A DNA stretch of 64,000 bases, taken from positions 558,001 through 622,000 of the forward strand of contig NZ_AP019308.1 in the NCBI RefSeq assembly GCF_003945345.1. Direction: 5' to 3'. This DNA comes from Paenibacillus baekrokdamisoli (GTDB taxonomy: Bacteria > Bacillota > Bacilli > Paenibacillales > Paenibacillaceae). Every line of letters starts with the position of its first letter. Within the stretch, counting starts at the first letter, position 1. Below, one piece after another: positions 8,424-16,821 of the stretch. Under the pieces are notes generated by a model. That model made no database searches and was not told the DNA's origin. It saw nothing but the letters and a program-made list of their open reading frames with translations. Both the position numbers and the translations under genes were made by a program.

Positions 8424-9356
8424 ATGAACAAAGCACAAGCATTTGCGGCTAGCCTTGGTCTGCCGGCAAAGGAACAATATCAGCTTGCAACAAGTGAAAA
8501 AAGATTTGAAGATGGCGCACATTATCGAGTGGAAATTCCTTCTGTTGAAGGTCCAGCAGTTATGGAAAGCGTAATAGCAGAAGCCAAGCAATTCGGACTA
8601 ACCGTCAACCGTGTCTCACAAGGCAGCGGCATTATGCTGTTAAGTGATTCAGAGATTCGAGACATGGCACAAATGGGGATTGACGAAGGGATAGAGGTAT
8701 GCCTTTTTGTCGGGCCGCGAATGAGCTTCGATATCGGAGCGATGTCACTTAGCAGCAGCGGTAAGCTGCTTGGAGGACGTCATGCTGGTATGGATCAATT
8801 GTTATATGGGCTGGAAGAAATTTTCCGCGCAGCGGAGCTAGGTATTCGAAGTGTTCTTGTGGCGGATGAAGGCTTATTATGGCTGATTGATCAGGCTAAA
8901 AGCAAAGGTCAGCTGCCTAGCGATTTGGTGGTCAAGATTTCGGCGCTGATGAGCCCAACAAATCCGGTAAGCTCCCGAATTTTAACCGAGCTTGGCGGTA
9001 CAACCTTGAATGTACCTGGAGATAGCACACTTCCACAGCTTTCGTCGATTCGAACCGTTGTAGATGCTCCAATTGACCTGTATGTTGAATCTCCGGATGA
9101 TTTGGGTGGGTTTATCCGCAATTATGAAATTCCAGAAATCGTAAGAGTCGCATCGCCAGTTTACTTGAAATTCGGACTGCGTAATGCAACTAGTGTCTAT
9201 CCGTCAGGCGTTCATAATATGGGAGTAGCTATTGCACAGTGCAGAGAGAAAGTACGCAGAGCGCATCTGGGTCTTCAGGTGCTTGAACGGAATAACTCGA
9301 GTTTCATTCAATCTGGCAAAGCTGCCAAAGGCCTAGGAATCCCTGTAAAGAGCTAA
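8424..9356 (+). CDS. TIM-barrel-like protein of unknown role in the sugar-acid operon
   Basis: A 310 aa cytoplasmic protein without a signal peptide. Alternating beta/alpha segments such as 'VEIPSVEGPAVMESVIAEAK', 'IEVCLFVGPR' and 'SVLVADEGLLWLIDQ' point to a TIM barrel. From memory, relatives are usually labelled as peptidase U32-like, but I see none of the usual collagenase-type context. Candidate functional residues include the lysine in 'LVVKISALMSP', the glutamate in 'DLYVESPDDLGG' and the lysine in 'YLKFGLRN'. It sits between the dehydratase and the 2-oxoglutarate semialdehyde dehydrogenase-like gene, exactly where a 2-keto-3-deoxy-acid dehydratase or aldolase is needed; I propose that role as inference. 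GAGGGGGAAA precedes ATG 8424. Confidence 0.7.
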   Translation: MNKAQAFAASLGLPAKEQYQLATSEKRFEDGAHYRVEIPSVEGPAVMESVIAEAKQFGLTVNRVSQGSGIMLLSDSEIRDMAQMGIDEGIEVCLFVGPRMSFDIGAMSLSSSGKLLGGRHAGMDQLLYGLEEIFRAAELGIRSVLVADEGLLWLIDQAKSKGQLPSDLVVKISALMSPTNPVSSRILTELGGTTLNVPGDSTLPQLSSIRTVVDAPIDLYVESPDDLGGFIRNYEIPEIVRVASPVYLKFGLRNATSVYPSGVHNMGVAIAQCREKVRRAHLGLQVLERNNSSFIQSGKAAKGLGIPVKS

Positions 9357-9389
9357 AGGTACAAGAAATGGGATGGAGGGAATAGAGAA

Positions 9390-10847
9390 ATGACTAAAAA
9401 GCAAACTTATTTAAACTATATAGACGGACAATGGAGCCCATCCCTAAGTGGAAAATTGACTCCGAGCATCAATCCTGCCAATAGGGAGGAAATCGTCGGC
9501 TATGTGCAGGATTCTGCTGGCCCAGATCTTGAGCTTGCCGTGAGCGCTGCTAATCGTGCCAAAGGGGCATGGCGAAAGCTTTCGGGTGCAGCACGTGGCG
9601 ATTATCTGTTTAAGGCGGCCAATCTCTTGGAGGCAAGGCTTGAAGATATAGCAGAAACAATGATGCTGGAGATGGGTAAAACCTTTGCTGAATGTAAAGG
9701 TGAAACGGCTCGTGGAGTCGCGATTCTCCGTTATTATGCCGGAGAGGGTATGCGTAAGACGGGTGACGTTATCCCTTCCACAGACCATGAGGCGATGATG
9801 TTCACAATGCGAGTGCCTCTTGGAGTCGTAGGTGTCATTACACCTTGGAATTTCCCTGTTGCGATCCCGATGTGGAAAATGGCGCCTGCACTTATTTACG
9901 GAAATACAGTTGTGATCAAGCCAGCAATCGAAACCTCGATTACGGCAGCCAAGCTTCTGGCTTGCTTCGACGAAGCGGGCTTCCCGCCAGGTGTTGTTAA
10001 CATGGTTACAGGCGATGGCGAAGTGATCGGAGGCGGCATTGCGCGTCATGCCGATATTCAAGGGATTACCTTTACAGGCTCCAATAAAGTCGGGAAACAG
10101 ATTGGTCAAACTGCTCTAGCCCGTGGAGCAAAGTATCAGCTGGAGATGGGCGGGAAAAATCCGCTTATCGTTGCAGAGGATGCCAATCTTGATCTTGCCG
10201 TAGATGCGGCAATTACCGGCGGATTGAAATCCACTGGGCAGAAGTGTACAGCAACCAGCCGAGTTCTTGTTCATGCTTCTATCTATGAAACCTTCAGAGC
10301 CAAGCTGTTGGATCGTGTGCAGCAGCTGAAGCTGGGGAACGGGAATGATGCTTCAACGTGGATGGGTCCTTGTGCCAATGAGAAGCAGCGTAATACGGTT
10401 CTTTCCTATATTAACAAAGGGATTGAAGAAGGAGCGAGCTTGCTCTTCGGCGGAGGCATACCTGATAACGAGGATTTGAAAAACGGATATTACGTACAGC
10501 CTACTGTATTTGACAATGTGACTTCGAGTATGACCATTGCCAAAGAAGAAATCTTCGGACCTGTGCTGGCGCTCATGCCTTTTGATAATCTGGAAGAAGC
10601 TTTATCACTTGCAAACGACGTGGAATATGGGTTAAGTGCCTCGATTTTCACGCAAAATATCTCATATATCCTCACCTTTATTGCAGATATGGATGCAGGC
10701 TTAGTACGTATTAACGCTGAAACCGCAGGTGTTGAGCTCCAGGCTCCATTTGGCGGCATGAAGCAATCCAGCTCTCATTCTAGAGAGCAAGGACAGGCAG
10801 CCATCGAGTTCTTTACATCAATTAAAACGGTTTTCTTAAAAGGTTAA
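9390..10847 (+). CDS. Aldehyde dehydrogenase, probable 2-oxoglutarate semialdehyde dehydrogenase
   Basis: NAD(P)-dependent aldehyde dehydrogenase of 485 aa. Catalytic residues are visible: Asn154 ('TPWNFP'), Glu252 ('LEMGGKNP') and Cys286 ('GQKCTATSR'). The C-terminal '[20 protein letters not shown]' closely resembles 2-oxoglutarate semialdehyde dehydrogenases such as B. subtilis YcbD, which oxidise the last intermediate of pentose or glucarate oxidation to 2-oxoglutarate. It is the last gene of this tight operon, 33 bases after its neighbour, with GGAGGG upstream. This identity is what makes the whole operon look like a Weimberg-type route. A role on succinate semialdehyde or another aldehyde cannot be excluded. 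Confidence 0.85.
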   Translation: MTKKQTYLNYIDGQWSPSLSGKLTPSINPANREEIVGYVQDSAGPDLELAVSAANRAKGAWRKLSGAARGDYLFKAANLLEARLEDIAETMMLEMGKTFAECKGETARGVAILRYYAGEGMRKTGDVIPSTDHEAMMFTMRVPLGVVGVITPWNFPVAIPMWKMAPALIYGNTVVIKPAIETSITAAKLLACFDEAGFPPGVVNMVTGDGEVIGGGIARHADIQGITFTGSNKVGKQIGQTALARGAKYQLEMGGKNPLIVAEDANLDLAVDAAITGGLKSTGQKCTATSRVLVHASIYETFRAKLLDRVQQLKLGNGNDASTWMGPCANEKQRNTVLSYINKGIEEGASLLFGGGIPDNEDLKNGYYVQPTVFDNVTSSMTIAKEEIFGPVLALMPFDNLEEALSLANDVEYGLSASIFTQNISYILTFIADMDAGLVRINAETAGVELQAPFGGMKQSSSHSREQGQAAIEFFTSIKTVFLKG

Positions 10848-10992
10848 CTACACCAAGCGCCAGATCATTCGCAAAAACATTAGCGGGTATAGAAGCGTTG
10901 CATAAGTTGCGATGTTTGTGATCCAAATAATGGTACGAAACATACGCTCTACAGCTATTGTCTTATGAATCGAAAAAAGCACTTAAGGTGTC

Positions 10993-11028
10993 GCCGCTCG
11001 TTTCCTTGCCGGGAACGAGCGGCTTTTT
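10993..11028 (+). terminator. Rho-independent terminator ending the sugar-acid operon
   Basis: A 13-bp stem (GCCGCTCGTTTCC / GGGAACGAGCGGC, one G-U pair) with loop TTGCC is followed by TTTTTAA. It closes the operon that ends at 10847. The rest of the gap 10848-11138 has no ORF. A TTGACA hexamer at 11031-11036 lacks a good -10 partner, so I do not call a promoter there. Confidence 0.9.
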
Positions 11029-11138
11029 AATTGACAATAAATCGGTGATTCGGACAAAAATATCGGTATATCTGCCAAATACGTAGGAAACATTCCCCTA
11101 TATACTGTATCTATTCCAGAAATAAGGAGCGTATTCAG

Positions 11139-12278
11139 ATGAATCAAAAACCACAAGTAGCCGTTTATTATTTTCCCAATTATCATATCGATCCACGGAA
11201 TGAAGCCTGGCACGGTAAAGGCTGGACCGAATGGGATTTAGTTAAAGGTGCCACTCCTCGTTTTCCTGGGCACCAGCAGCCTAAGGTGCCGATGTGGGGT
11301 TATCTCGACGAATCGAAGCCGGAAACGGCGCAGCTGCAAATCGATGCTGCCGCAGATCATGGCATTGATGCATTTATTTACGATTGGTATTGGTACGAGG
11401 ACGGCCCTTTCCTCAATCATGCGCTGGAAGAGGGATTCTTAAAGGCACCCAATAATGATCGTCTTAAATTCTCTCTAATGTGGGCGAATCACGACTGGAT
11501 CAATATATTTCCTTACAAACGCAGCACAGATCATACTTTTCTTCAAAGTGGTAAGGTCTCTGATCTAGCATTTGATGCGGCTGCCGATTATATGATTGAT
11601 AAGTATTTTAGTCATGCTTCTTATTGGAGAGTGGATGGAGGATTATATGTATCCTTTTATGAGCTGATGAGCTTGATTCAAAGCATGGGAGGTGTCGAAC
11701 AGACACGGGCTGCTCTGGATCGCCTTCGCGTTAAAACACGCAAAGCCGGCTTAGGCGAGATTCATCTGAATGCAGTTGTTTGGGGGATTCAGAATTTGCC
11801 GGGTGAACAGACGCTGGAAAACCCTAATGAAATGGTGAAGGAATTTGGTTTTGACAGCGTCACTTCATATGTTTGGATTCACAATGTGCCAATGGAATCC
11901 TTTCCAACTATTGATTACCCGCAATATGCGCAGAAAGCGGAGCAGGACTGGTATAAGTTCCGCGAGCAGTATGAGATTCCTTACTTCCCTAACGTATCCA
12001 TGGGCTGGGATTCCAGTCCGCGAACCGTGCAAACAGATGTATTCGACCAGTTGGGTTATCCTTTCACATCCGTCTTAATAGGTAACACACCGCAAGCGTT
12101 CCAAGCTTCCTTGGAAGCTGTGAAAGTATTTTTAACGGATGAAGAAGCAAGCTCTCCGCCTATTGTTACAATCAATTCATGGAACGAGTGGACGGAAGGC
12201 AGCTATATTGAGCCGGATACTGTGCATGGCATGGCCTATCTAGAAGCGATTAAGGATGTATTCGGAAGCAAGGAATGA
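11139..12278 (+). CDS. GH99-like / WbsX-type glycoside-active protein
   Basis: A 379 aa protein of the glycoside-hydrolase-family-99-like (WbsX) group. The diagnostic start 'VAVYYFPNYHIDP' is at residues 7-19, an aromatic strand 'FIYDWYWYEDG' at about 81-91, and the C-terminal acidic motif 'NSWNEWTEG' near residue 350. No signal peptide is present, so it is cytoplasmic. GH99 members are endo-alpha-mannan enzymes, but WbsX-like proteins also occur in polysaccharide loci with other roles. AAGGAG lies upstream of ATG 11139. It stands alone between two terminators and has a paralogue at 22852, also at the end of a sugar importer operon. Substrate unknown. Confidence 0.8.
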   Translation: MNQKPQVAVYYFPNYHIDPRNEAWHGKGWTEWDLVKGATPRFPGHQQPKVPMWGYLDESKPETAQLQIDAAADHGIDAFIYDWYWYEDGPFLNHALEEGFLKAPNNDRLKFSLMWANHDWINIFPYKRSTDHTFLQSGKVSDLAFDAAADYMIDKYFSHASYWRVDGGLYVSFYELMSLIQSMGGVEQTRAALDRLRVKTRKAGLGEIHLNAVVWGIQNLPGEQTLENPNEMVKEFGFDSVTSYVWIHNVPMESFPTIDYPQYAQKAEQDWYKFREQYEIPYFPNVSMGWDSSPRTVQTDVFDQLGYPFTSVLIGNTPQAFQASLEAVKVFLTDEEASSPPIVTINSWNEWTEGSYIEPDTVHGMAYLEAIKDVFGSKE

Positions 12279-12289
12279 AGCAAATAAAG

Positions 12290-12322
12290 AGCCAGCCCTT
12301 AAATACTTAGGGGCTGGCTTTT
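12290..12322. terminator. Bidirectional terminator between convergent genes
   Basis: AGCCAGCCC (12290-12298) pairs with GGGCTGGCT (12311-12319), followed by TTTTA on the plus strand and by A-rich sequence (T-rich on minus). It separates the GH99-like gene from the convergent AraC gene. Confidence 0.88.
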
Positions 12323-13286
12323 ATAGCATTGCTGTCTTATCTCGCAGCGTATCTGCATAAAATTTGGGTGAAATACCTTCCGCTTTTTTGAAGATTCTGC
12401 TGAAATTATAAATGTTGTTATAGCCGACAAGATCGCATATTTCCCCGATGGAGTGCTTCTTTTTCTTTAAATATTCTTTGGCCTTATCCATGCGAATATG
12501 GGTATGAAATTCTAATGGTGTTTTGCCTGTTGCTTCTTTAAACAGGGTTCGAAAGTAATTCGTGGATAATGCCAAGGAATGGGATAAATCATGGACATTC
12601 AGATCCTCTTGGTAATGGTCGTACATATATTGAATCGCACGCATCATTTCTATTTTGTGGGAATGCTCCTTTTCAATGCCTTCTTTCGTCTTACAATCTC
12701 GAATCAAATACTTTAATATTTGCAGCATTAGTGCACGAGCTTCGATCGGATAGGTGAGCTGTTTTTCCTGAGATGCCAGCACCAGCTCTCTAAATAGCTG
12801 CAAATATTTATGTGGATCTGAAGCGTTGGCTGTCACTGGGAAATTGATTTCATTCAAAACAACAACTGGGCGATCGGATAGCTGTTGCTCTAAAGGAACT
12901 TGATTTAAATTTTTATAATCGATATTTCGATAAACATGATCCGCTGAAAAGTCCAAGCTTTCTCCCATATAGAGCAGGTCAAAATGAACGGCAAAATAGT
13001 GATAAGCTTTACCAGGGCTAATGGAATAGGAATGGCGGACATGGGGAGGTATAATAAAAACATTTCCCGGTTTCATGTAGTATTTCTTATCATTGATGTG
13101 AAACTCGCCTGTGCCCTCCATTAGAAAAATGATCTCATAATCATAGATCACTCTAGGGGGGATAACCACAATTTCTTCGATTTTGTTCCACAATTCTTGT
13201 ACAAACCGAACATAAGGAGCAAGATTCAGCAAATCGATTTTTCTCATGATTGGGGCTATAGCAGAAGAGGCTTCTATTTGTACCAA
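12321..13286 (-). CDS. AraC-family transcriptional regulator with cupin sensor domain
   Basis: One-component sugar-type regulator. An N-terminal cupin barrel ('YEIIFLMEGTGEFHI', 'KPGNVFIIPPHVRHSY') binds the effector, and the C-terminal 100 residues carry two helix-turn-helix motifs ending 'SRIFKKAEGISPKFY'. The longest frame starts at 13340 but has no ribosome site. A TTG at 13286 is preceded by AAGGTGGTGA seven bases upstream, so I use it (321 aa). It is transcribed towards the GH99-like gene and lies downstream of the YesN/YesM pair on the same strand. It probably controls one of the flanking importer operons; which one cannot be told from the sequence. Confidence 0.88.
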   Translation of the reverse strand: MVQIEASSAIAPIMRKIDLLNLAPYVRFVQELWNKIEEIVVIPPRVIYDYEIIFLMEGTGEFHINDKKYYMKPGNVFIIPPHVRHSYSISPGKAYHYFAVHFDLLYMGESLDFSADHVYRNIDYKNLNQVPLEQQLSDRPVVVLNEINFPVTANASDPHKYLQLFRELVLASQEKQLTYPIEARALMLQILKYLIRDCKTKEGIEKEHSHKIEMMRAIQYMYDHYQEDLNVHDLSHSLALSTNYFRTLFKEATGKTPLEFHTHIRMDKAKEYLKKKKHSIGEICDLVGYNNIYNFSRIFKKAEGISPKFYADTLRDKTAML

Positions 13287-13376
13287 ATTGCTCACCACCT
13301 TTATACGTTGAGTATAAAAGGCATGGGTGGATAAGTACATGTGTTCAAAAAGCCATTTCTAGGGCAAAATTGTGGT

Positions 13377-14915
13377 TTATTTATAATCCTTTGGGCTTAT
13401 CCCAACGGTTTTTTTGAACAGCTGACTGAAATAAGCAGGATCCTTGAAACCAACCTTATAGGCAATCTCATAGGATTTCATAGATTGTGTCAAGAGCAGT
13501 CTCTTGGCTTCTTGGATTCGATATTCGGTTAATAAATCGCTGAAATGCTTCCCTGTCTCTTGTTTGATTTTTCGGCTTAAATAGGTGTAAGAGTAGTTTA
13601 AAAAAAGTTGGTCCTTCAAGGTTTGCAATGTAATCTCATCCATATAGTTCAAACGGATATAATTCGTGATTGCTTTTATTTCTTCGGAAACCATATTTTG
13701 TTTGGAATGAGTAATAGCGGCCATGGTTTCCTTGAGATAATTCTCCAGCACCACCATCATATCGGACAAGATGTCGATCGCGAAGATTTGTTTGCGAATT
13801 TGCAAATACAACTCGTTATTGATTTCCAGACTGAATTCTTTCCTTGTTCGATCTGTAATTTCAAGTAGGTTTAATATCTTTTGCTGGACTTGGTTCTTAT
13901 TCAATCCAGTGCCCATGATCTCTTTATAGATGATTCGAATAAAGGCATGCAGCTCTTCAGCACCGCCTACGCGCAAAACCTCTTCCAGTGCTTGCTCGTT
14001 CAACTCTTTTCGGTGGCTTATAGGGTCATCCAGCTGCTGCAGGACATCAAAGGAAATAATAGAATTTTTTCCAAGCAGCATGCGATAGTCCTGACATTGT
14101 TTAATCTCTTGAATGCCCTGCGGCAATTGCACCAAAGATGCCAACAAGCTGCTAAGCTCAATTGAAGTACTGAACAAGATGCTATCCGCACACATTTGCA
14201 GAATTTCTCTTGCGATCAGAAAGACATGATCCCGGAAAGCAGTTGTTTCTTCATCTCCGGAGAAGATAAGCAAATAAATACCGGATGGGGAAAGGAAGCT
14301 CCAGTGCACATAGGGATAAGTTTTCATTAAATTATTGGCTTTTCCGTGCAGAGATAATTTAGAGAAGGTTATCCCGCTTTGATGAAGCAGATCAATATTG
14401 TCGATATCAATCGAGAGTACGATGAATTTCCGCTCTGCCATTTGGATGCTTTGCAGAAAATTACATTTTTCCTCCTCTGACTTCAATGGATTTACAAGCA
14501 GCTGAAAGGCTTCATCCTGCCATTTTTGCTGCTCTTCTTGTGAGTCCAGCTTGCCAACCTTAATTAGGCGGACGCGCTCAATCAGCTCTGGAACATGGAT
14601 GGGCTTCGTAATAAAATCCGAAACACCAAGCTTAATCGCTTGCTTGGCATATTCAAAATCGCTATATGCCGTAAGGAAAATGATATAAATTTCGGGATAG
14701 CTTTCACGCACGAGCTTGGCTAGCTGCAGACCATCCATGATCGGCATACGAATGTCGGTAATGAGAATATCCGGTGGATCGGCATGAATCAGCTGCAAGG
14801 CTTCTTCGCCATCGGCAGCCTCACCGCTAATTTGACAGTCCATCGATTCCCATTCGGGAATGGTCGCGATTGCTTCGCGAATTTTCGGCATATCATCTAC
14901 AATGATTATTTTCAT
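13377..14915 (-). CDS. YesN-type response regulator (receiver plus AraC output domain)
   Basis: Two-component response regulator of 512 aa. The receiver domain covers residues 1-120 with acidic pocket Asp7/Asp8, phosphorylation site Asp54 ('LITDIRMP') and Lys104 ('FITKPIHVP'). A long central linker of about 270 residues follows, and the C-terminal AraC domain has two helix-turn-helix motifs, ending 'QLFKKTVGISPKDYK'. AGGAG lies before ATG 14915. The sensor kinase is encoded 11 bases upstream on the same strand, so the two form one operon. The nearest likely targets are the beta-helix gene and the importer at 19627, which share a control element. Confidence 0.93.
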   Translation of the reverse strand: MKIIIVDDMPKIREAIATIPEWESMDCQISGEAADGEEALQLIHADPPDILITDIRMPIMDGLQLAKLVRESYPEIYIIFLTAYSDFEYAKQAIKLGVSDFITKPIHVPELIERVRLIKVGKLDSQEEQQKWQDEAFQLLVNPLKSEEEKCNFLQSIQMAERKFIVLSIDIDNIDLLHQSGITFSKLSLHGKANNLMKTYPYVHWSFLSPSGIYLLIFSGDEETTAFRDHVFLIAREILQMCADSILFSTSIELSSLLASLVQLPQGIQEIKQCQDYRMLLGKNSIISFDVLQQLDDPISHRKELNEQALEEVLRVGGAEELHAFIRIIYKEIMGTGLNKNQVQQKILNLLEITDRTRKEFSLEINNELYLQIRKQIFAIDILSDMMVVLENYLKETMAAITHSKQNMVSEEIKAITNYIRLNYMDEITLQTLKDQLFLNYSYTYLSRKIKQETGKHFSDLLTEYRIQEAKRLLLTQSMKSYEIAYKVGFKDPAYFSQLFKKTVGISPKDYK

Positions 14916-14926
14916 TCAACTTTCTC

Positions 14927-16642
14927 CTACATCAGAATGGGCAGTTTCAGGCGGACCAGAGTGCCGTGCCTCACAGGCATAAACTCAAGCCCATATTTAT
15001 CTCCGAAATGATGTTGAATTCTAGACTGAATCATGGCTAATCCCGTTCCCAATCCTTTGGAGTTCAAAGCGCTGTCATTTATTCCTCCACCATTATCCTC
15101 TACCTCTATTATCATTTCGTAATTTTCCTCATAGGCGCGAATGATTAACACCCCTTGTTCTTTATTGGCATCAATGCCATGGATGAATGCATTCTCAACC
15201 AAAGGCTGTAAAATGAGCTTGGGAACCTTGACATTCATTAAGTGCGGGTCGGTTTGGAGCTCATATCGAAAGCGCTCCCCGTAGCTGTATTGATGGATTT
15301 GGATATAATTTTGCAAAAATTCCAATTCGGTATGTAGCGGGATGAGCGGATGTCCCGGTGAAATGGAAAAACGGAAGATGGCTGCTATTTTTTGCATAAT
15401 ATCCGGGATGTGTTCGATATTCGTTCTTGTTCTGGCTAAGCTGCTAATATACTCCAGACTATTGTATAAAAAGTGCGGATTCATATACATACGTATCGCT
15501 TTGAGCTCCGCTTCCTTATGCAGCAATTCTGTCTTGTACACCTTTTGAATCAAATCCTGGGTTTCGAGGATGAGTCGATTAAAGCTGTGGCAGAGCGTAG
15601 CAATCTCATCCTGTGAACGAATATTGCTGATCAGCGCATACTCCCCCCGTTCTGCCCGTTTCATTAATTTGGTTAGCGTGCGCAGCGGGTTGGTTACATT
15701 TTTGAGAATGAAATAGGTTATGAATAACACGCTAATCCAGGAAAGCAGCGTTATGGCTGCAGCGAATAGGGTTTGATTGACCATTTCAGAGCTTAGCTCA
15801 TTCGTGCGAATAATACTCAAGTATTTAAAGTCTGCATATTTAGAGGAAGTAGAGTCAACCACTATGTTTCTATCTTTCGGTTTCTCGAATAACTGACCGA
15901 TTTGGGTCAAGGTGTTCATAGAAAGGATAATATTGTTCTTAGATGTAATTAAGAAGGTATTCGGGCTGTAGTTATCATATAATTGCTGCACCTTTTGCGG
16001 GTTGAGCATGAGAGTCAAGTATCCTAATGTCATGCCATTCTCTCGATCTAAGATTTGCAGGTTGCAAACAAGGCGTTGATGATCGATAAAAAAGGCCCAT
16101 TCTGCTTGTCCTTCCCGTTCAAAGGTCATCACATGAAGTCCTTCCAGGAATTGAATGGGGATTTGTGAGCCAGTCGAATATATCAAATTAGTTCCTTCAT
16201 GGAGATAGATTGCATCTGCGTAATCGCCAATTTCGAGCTTCATATTATCCATCTCGGAATCCAGAACATTCTGTACGGTAGTAATAATCCTTTGTTTTTC
16301 GTTAGACTCTAGTGGATATTTTGTAGGCATGACCGTATTACGCAATAATTTAACAATTTGCGGCTGATCGCCGATATCATTCGTTTTTTTGGCAAAGGCT
16401 CGCAGGATCCCGTCTATTTTCCCCGCTGTTTCCATAAGGGTCTGGTTTCTGGACTCCATTAATTTTTGCTCCAAAATATGTTTGGAACGTAGATAAAAGG
16501 TGCCGCTAACCAGCGTTAAAGGGATCAAGGTTAATAAAGAATAGATTACCATCATTTTGTAAAGTAGTCTGGACCGCATCCATTCCTTCAATTTACGCAC
16601 TACGCTGATATCCTTCCCTTGTACGGAATAATTTTGATTCAT
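14927..16642 (-). CDS. YesM-type sensor histidine kinase
   Basis: Membrane sensor kinase with a first membrane segment at about residues 29-51, an extracytoplasmic Cache-like sensor region of about 240 residues, a second membrane segment near 293-314, HAMP, and a His_kinase domain with phospho-acceptor His390 in 'YMNPHFLYNSLEY'. ATPase boxes include 'PLVENAFIHG' and 'VEDNGGGI'. ATG 16642 has no clear ribosome site. A GTG at 16600 with AAGGGAAGGA upstream is an alternative start that keeps all domains. It senses an extracellular signal, likely a glycan fragment or binding-protein state, and phosphorylates the YesN-type regulator downstream. Confidence 0.92.
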   Translation of the reverse strand: MNQNYSVQGKDISVVRKLKEWMRSRLLYKMMVIYSLLTLIPLTLVSGTFYLRSKHILEQKLMESRNQTLMETAGKIDGILRAFAKKTNDIGDQPQIVKLLRNTVMPTKYPLESNEKQRIITTVQNVLDSEMDNMKLEIGDYADAIYLHEGTNLIYSTGSQIPIQFLEGLHVMTFEREGQAEWAFFIDHQRLVCNLQILDRENGMTLGYLTLMLNPQKVQQLYDNYSPNTFLITSKNNIILSMNTLTQIGQLFEKPKDRNIVVDSTSSKYADFKYLSIIRTNELSSEMVNQTLFAAAITLLSWISVLFITYFILKNVTNPLRTLTKLMKRAERGEYALISNIRSQDEIATLCHSFNRLILETQDLIQKVYKTELLHKEAELKAIRMYMNPHFLYNSLEYISSLARTRTNIEHIPDIMQKIAAIFRFSISPGHPLIPLHTELEFLQNYIQIHQYSYGERFRYELQTDPHLMNVKVPKLILQPLVENAFIHGIDANKEQGVLIIRAYEENYEMIIEVEDNGGGINDSALNSKGLGTGLAMIQSRIQHHFGDKYGLEFMPVRHGTLVRLKLPILM

Positions 16643-16648
16643 TTTAGT

Positions 16649-16757
16649 GTAGTGTAAAATCTGGTAAAAATACAGTAGGATCTGGTAAAAATACAGTAGG
16701 ATGTGTCAAATACAAAAAAGATAACTTGCATTAACATATAAAATGTAAGCGCTATCT
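16649..16757 (+). promoter_or_regulatory. Shared control element, copy 1 (upstream of the beta-helix gene)
   Basis: This stretch matches 19518-19603 in order and almost base for base: AGTGTAAAATC, GGTAAAAA, TGTCAAATACAAAA, TAACTT, ATTAACATA and AAATGTAAGCGC. The final ATGTAAGCGCTATCT (16743-16757) also resembles a CcpA catabolite-response site. It lies between the sensor kinase and the beta-helix gene, so it could serve both directions. Response-regulator binding is inferred. Confidence 0.65.
16660..16701 (+). repeat. Perfect 21-bp tandem duplication in control element 1
   Basis: The unit starting TCTGGTAAAAATAC and ending AGTAGGA occurs twice without mismatch, at 16660-16680 and 16681-16701. 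The period equals two helical turns. The corresponding site at 19528 is present only once, so this is a local duplication of a putative activator-binding half-site. Confidence 0.9.
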
Positions 16758-16821
16758 CGAATGCTGGAGCTAAGGTGCTCGAGAGTGAAGCTTAATTATA
16801 ATTTGGAAAGAGGGATGAATA

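Noticed and set aside
9444..10109. 221-residue frame on the minus strand inside the aldehyde dehydrogenase gene
   Set aside because: It is opposite a clear enzyme with catalytic residues, has a His/Cys/Arg-rich composition typical of antisense frames, and lacks a ribosome site.
11031..11060. TTGACA as a promoter for the GH99-like gene
   Set aside because: No acceptable -10 hexamer lies 16-18 bases downstream.
13287..13340. N-terminal extension of the AraC regulator to ATG 13340
   Set aside because: No ribosome site; the TTG 13286 has AAGGTGGTGA at the right distance.
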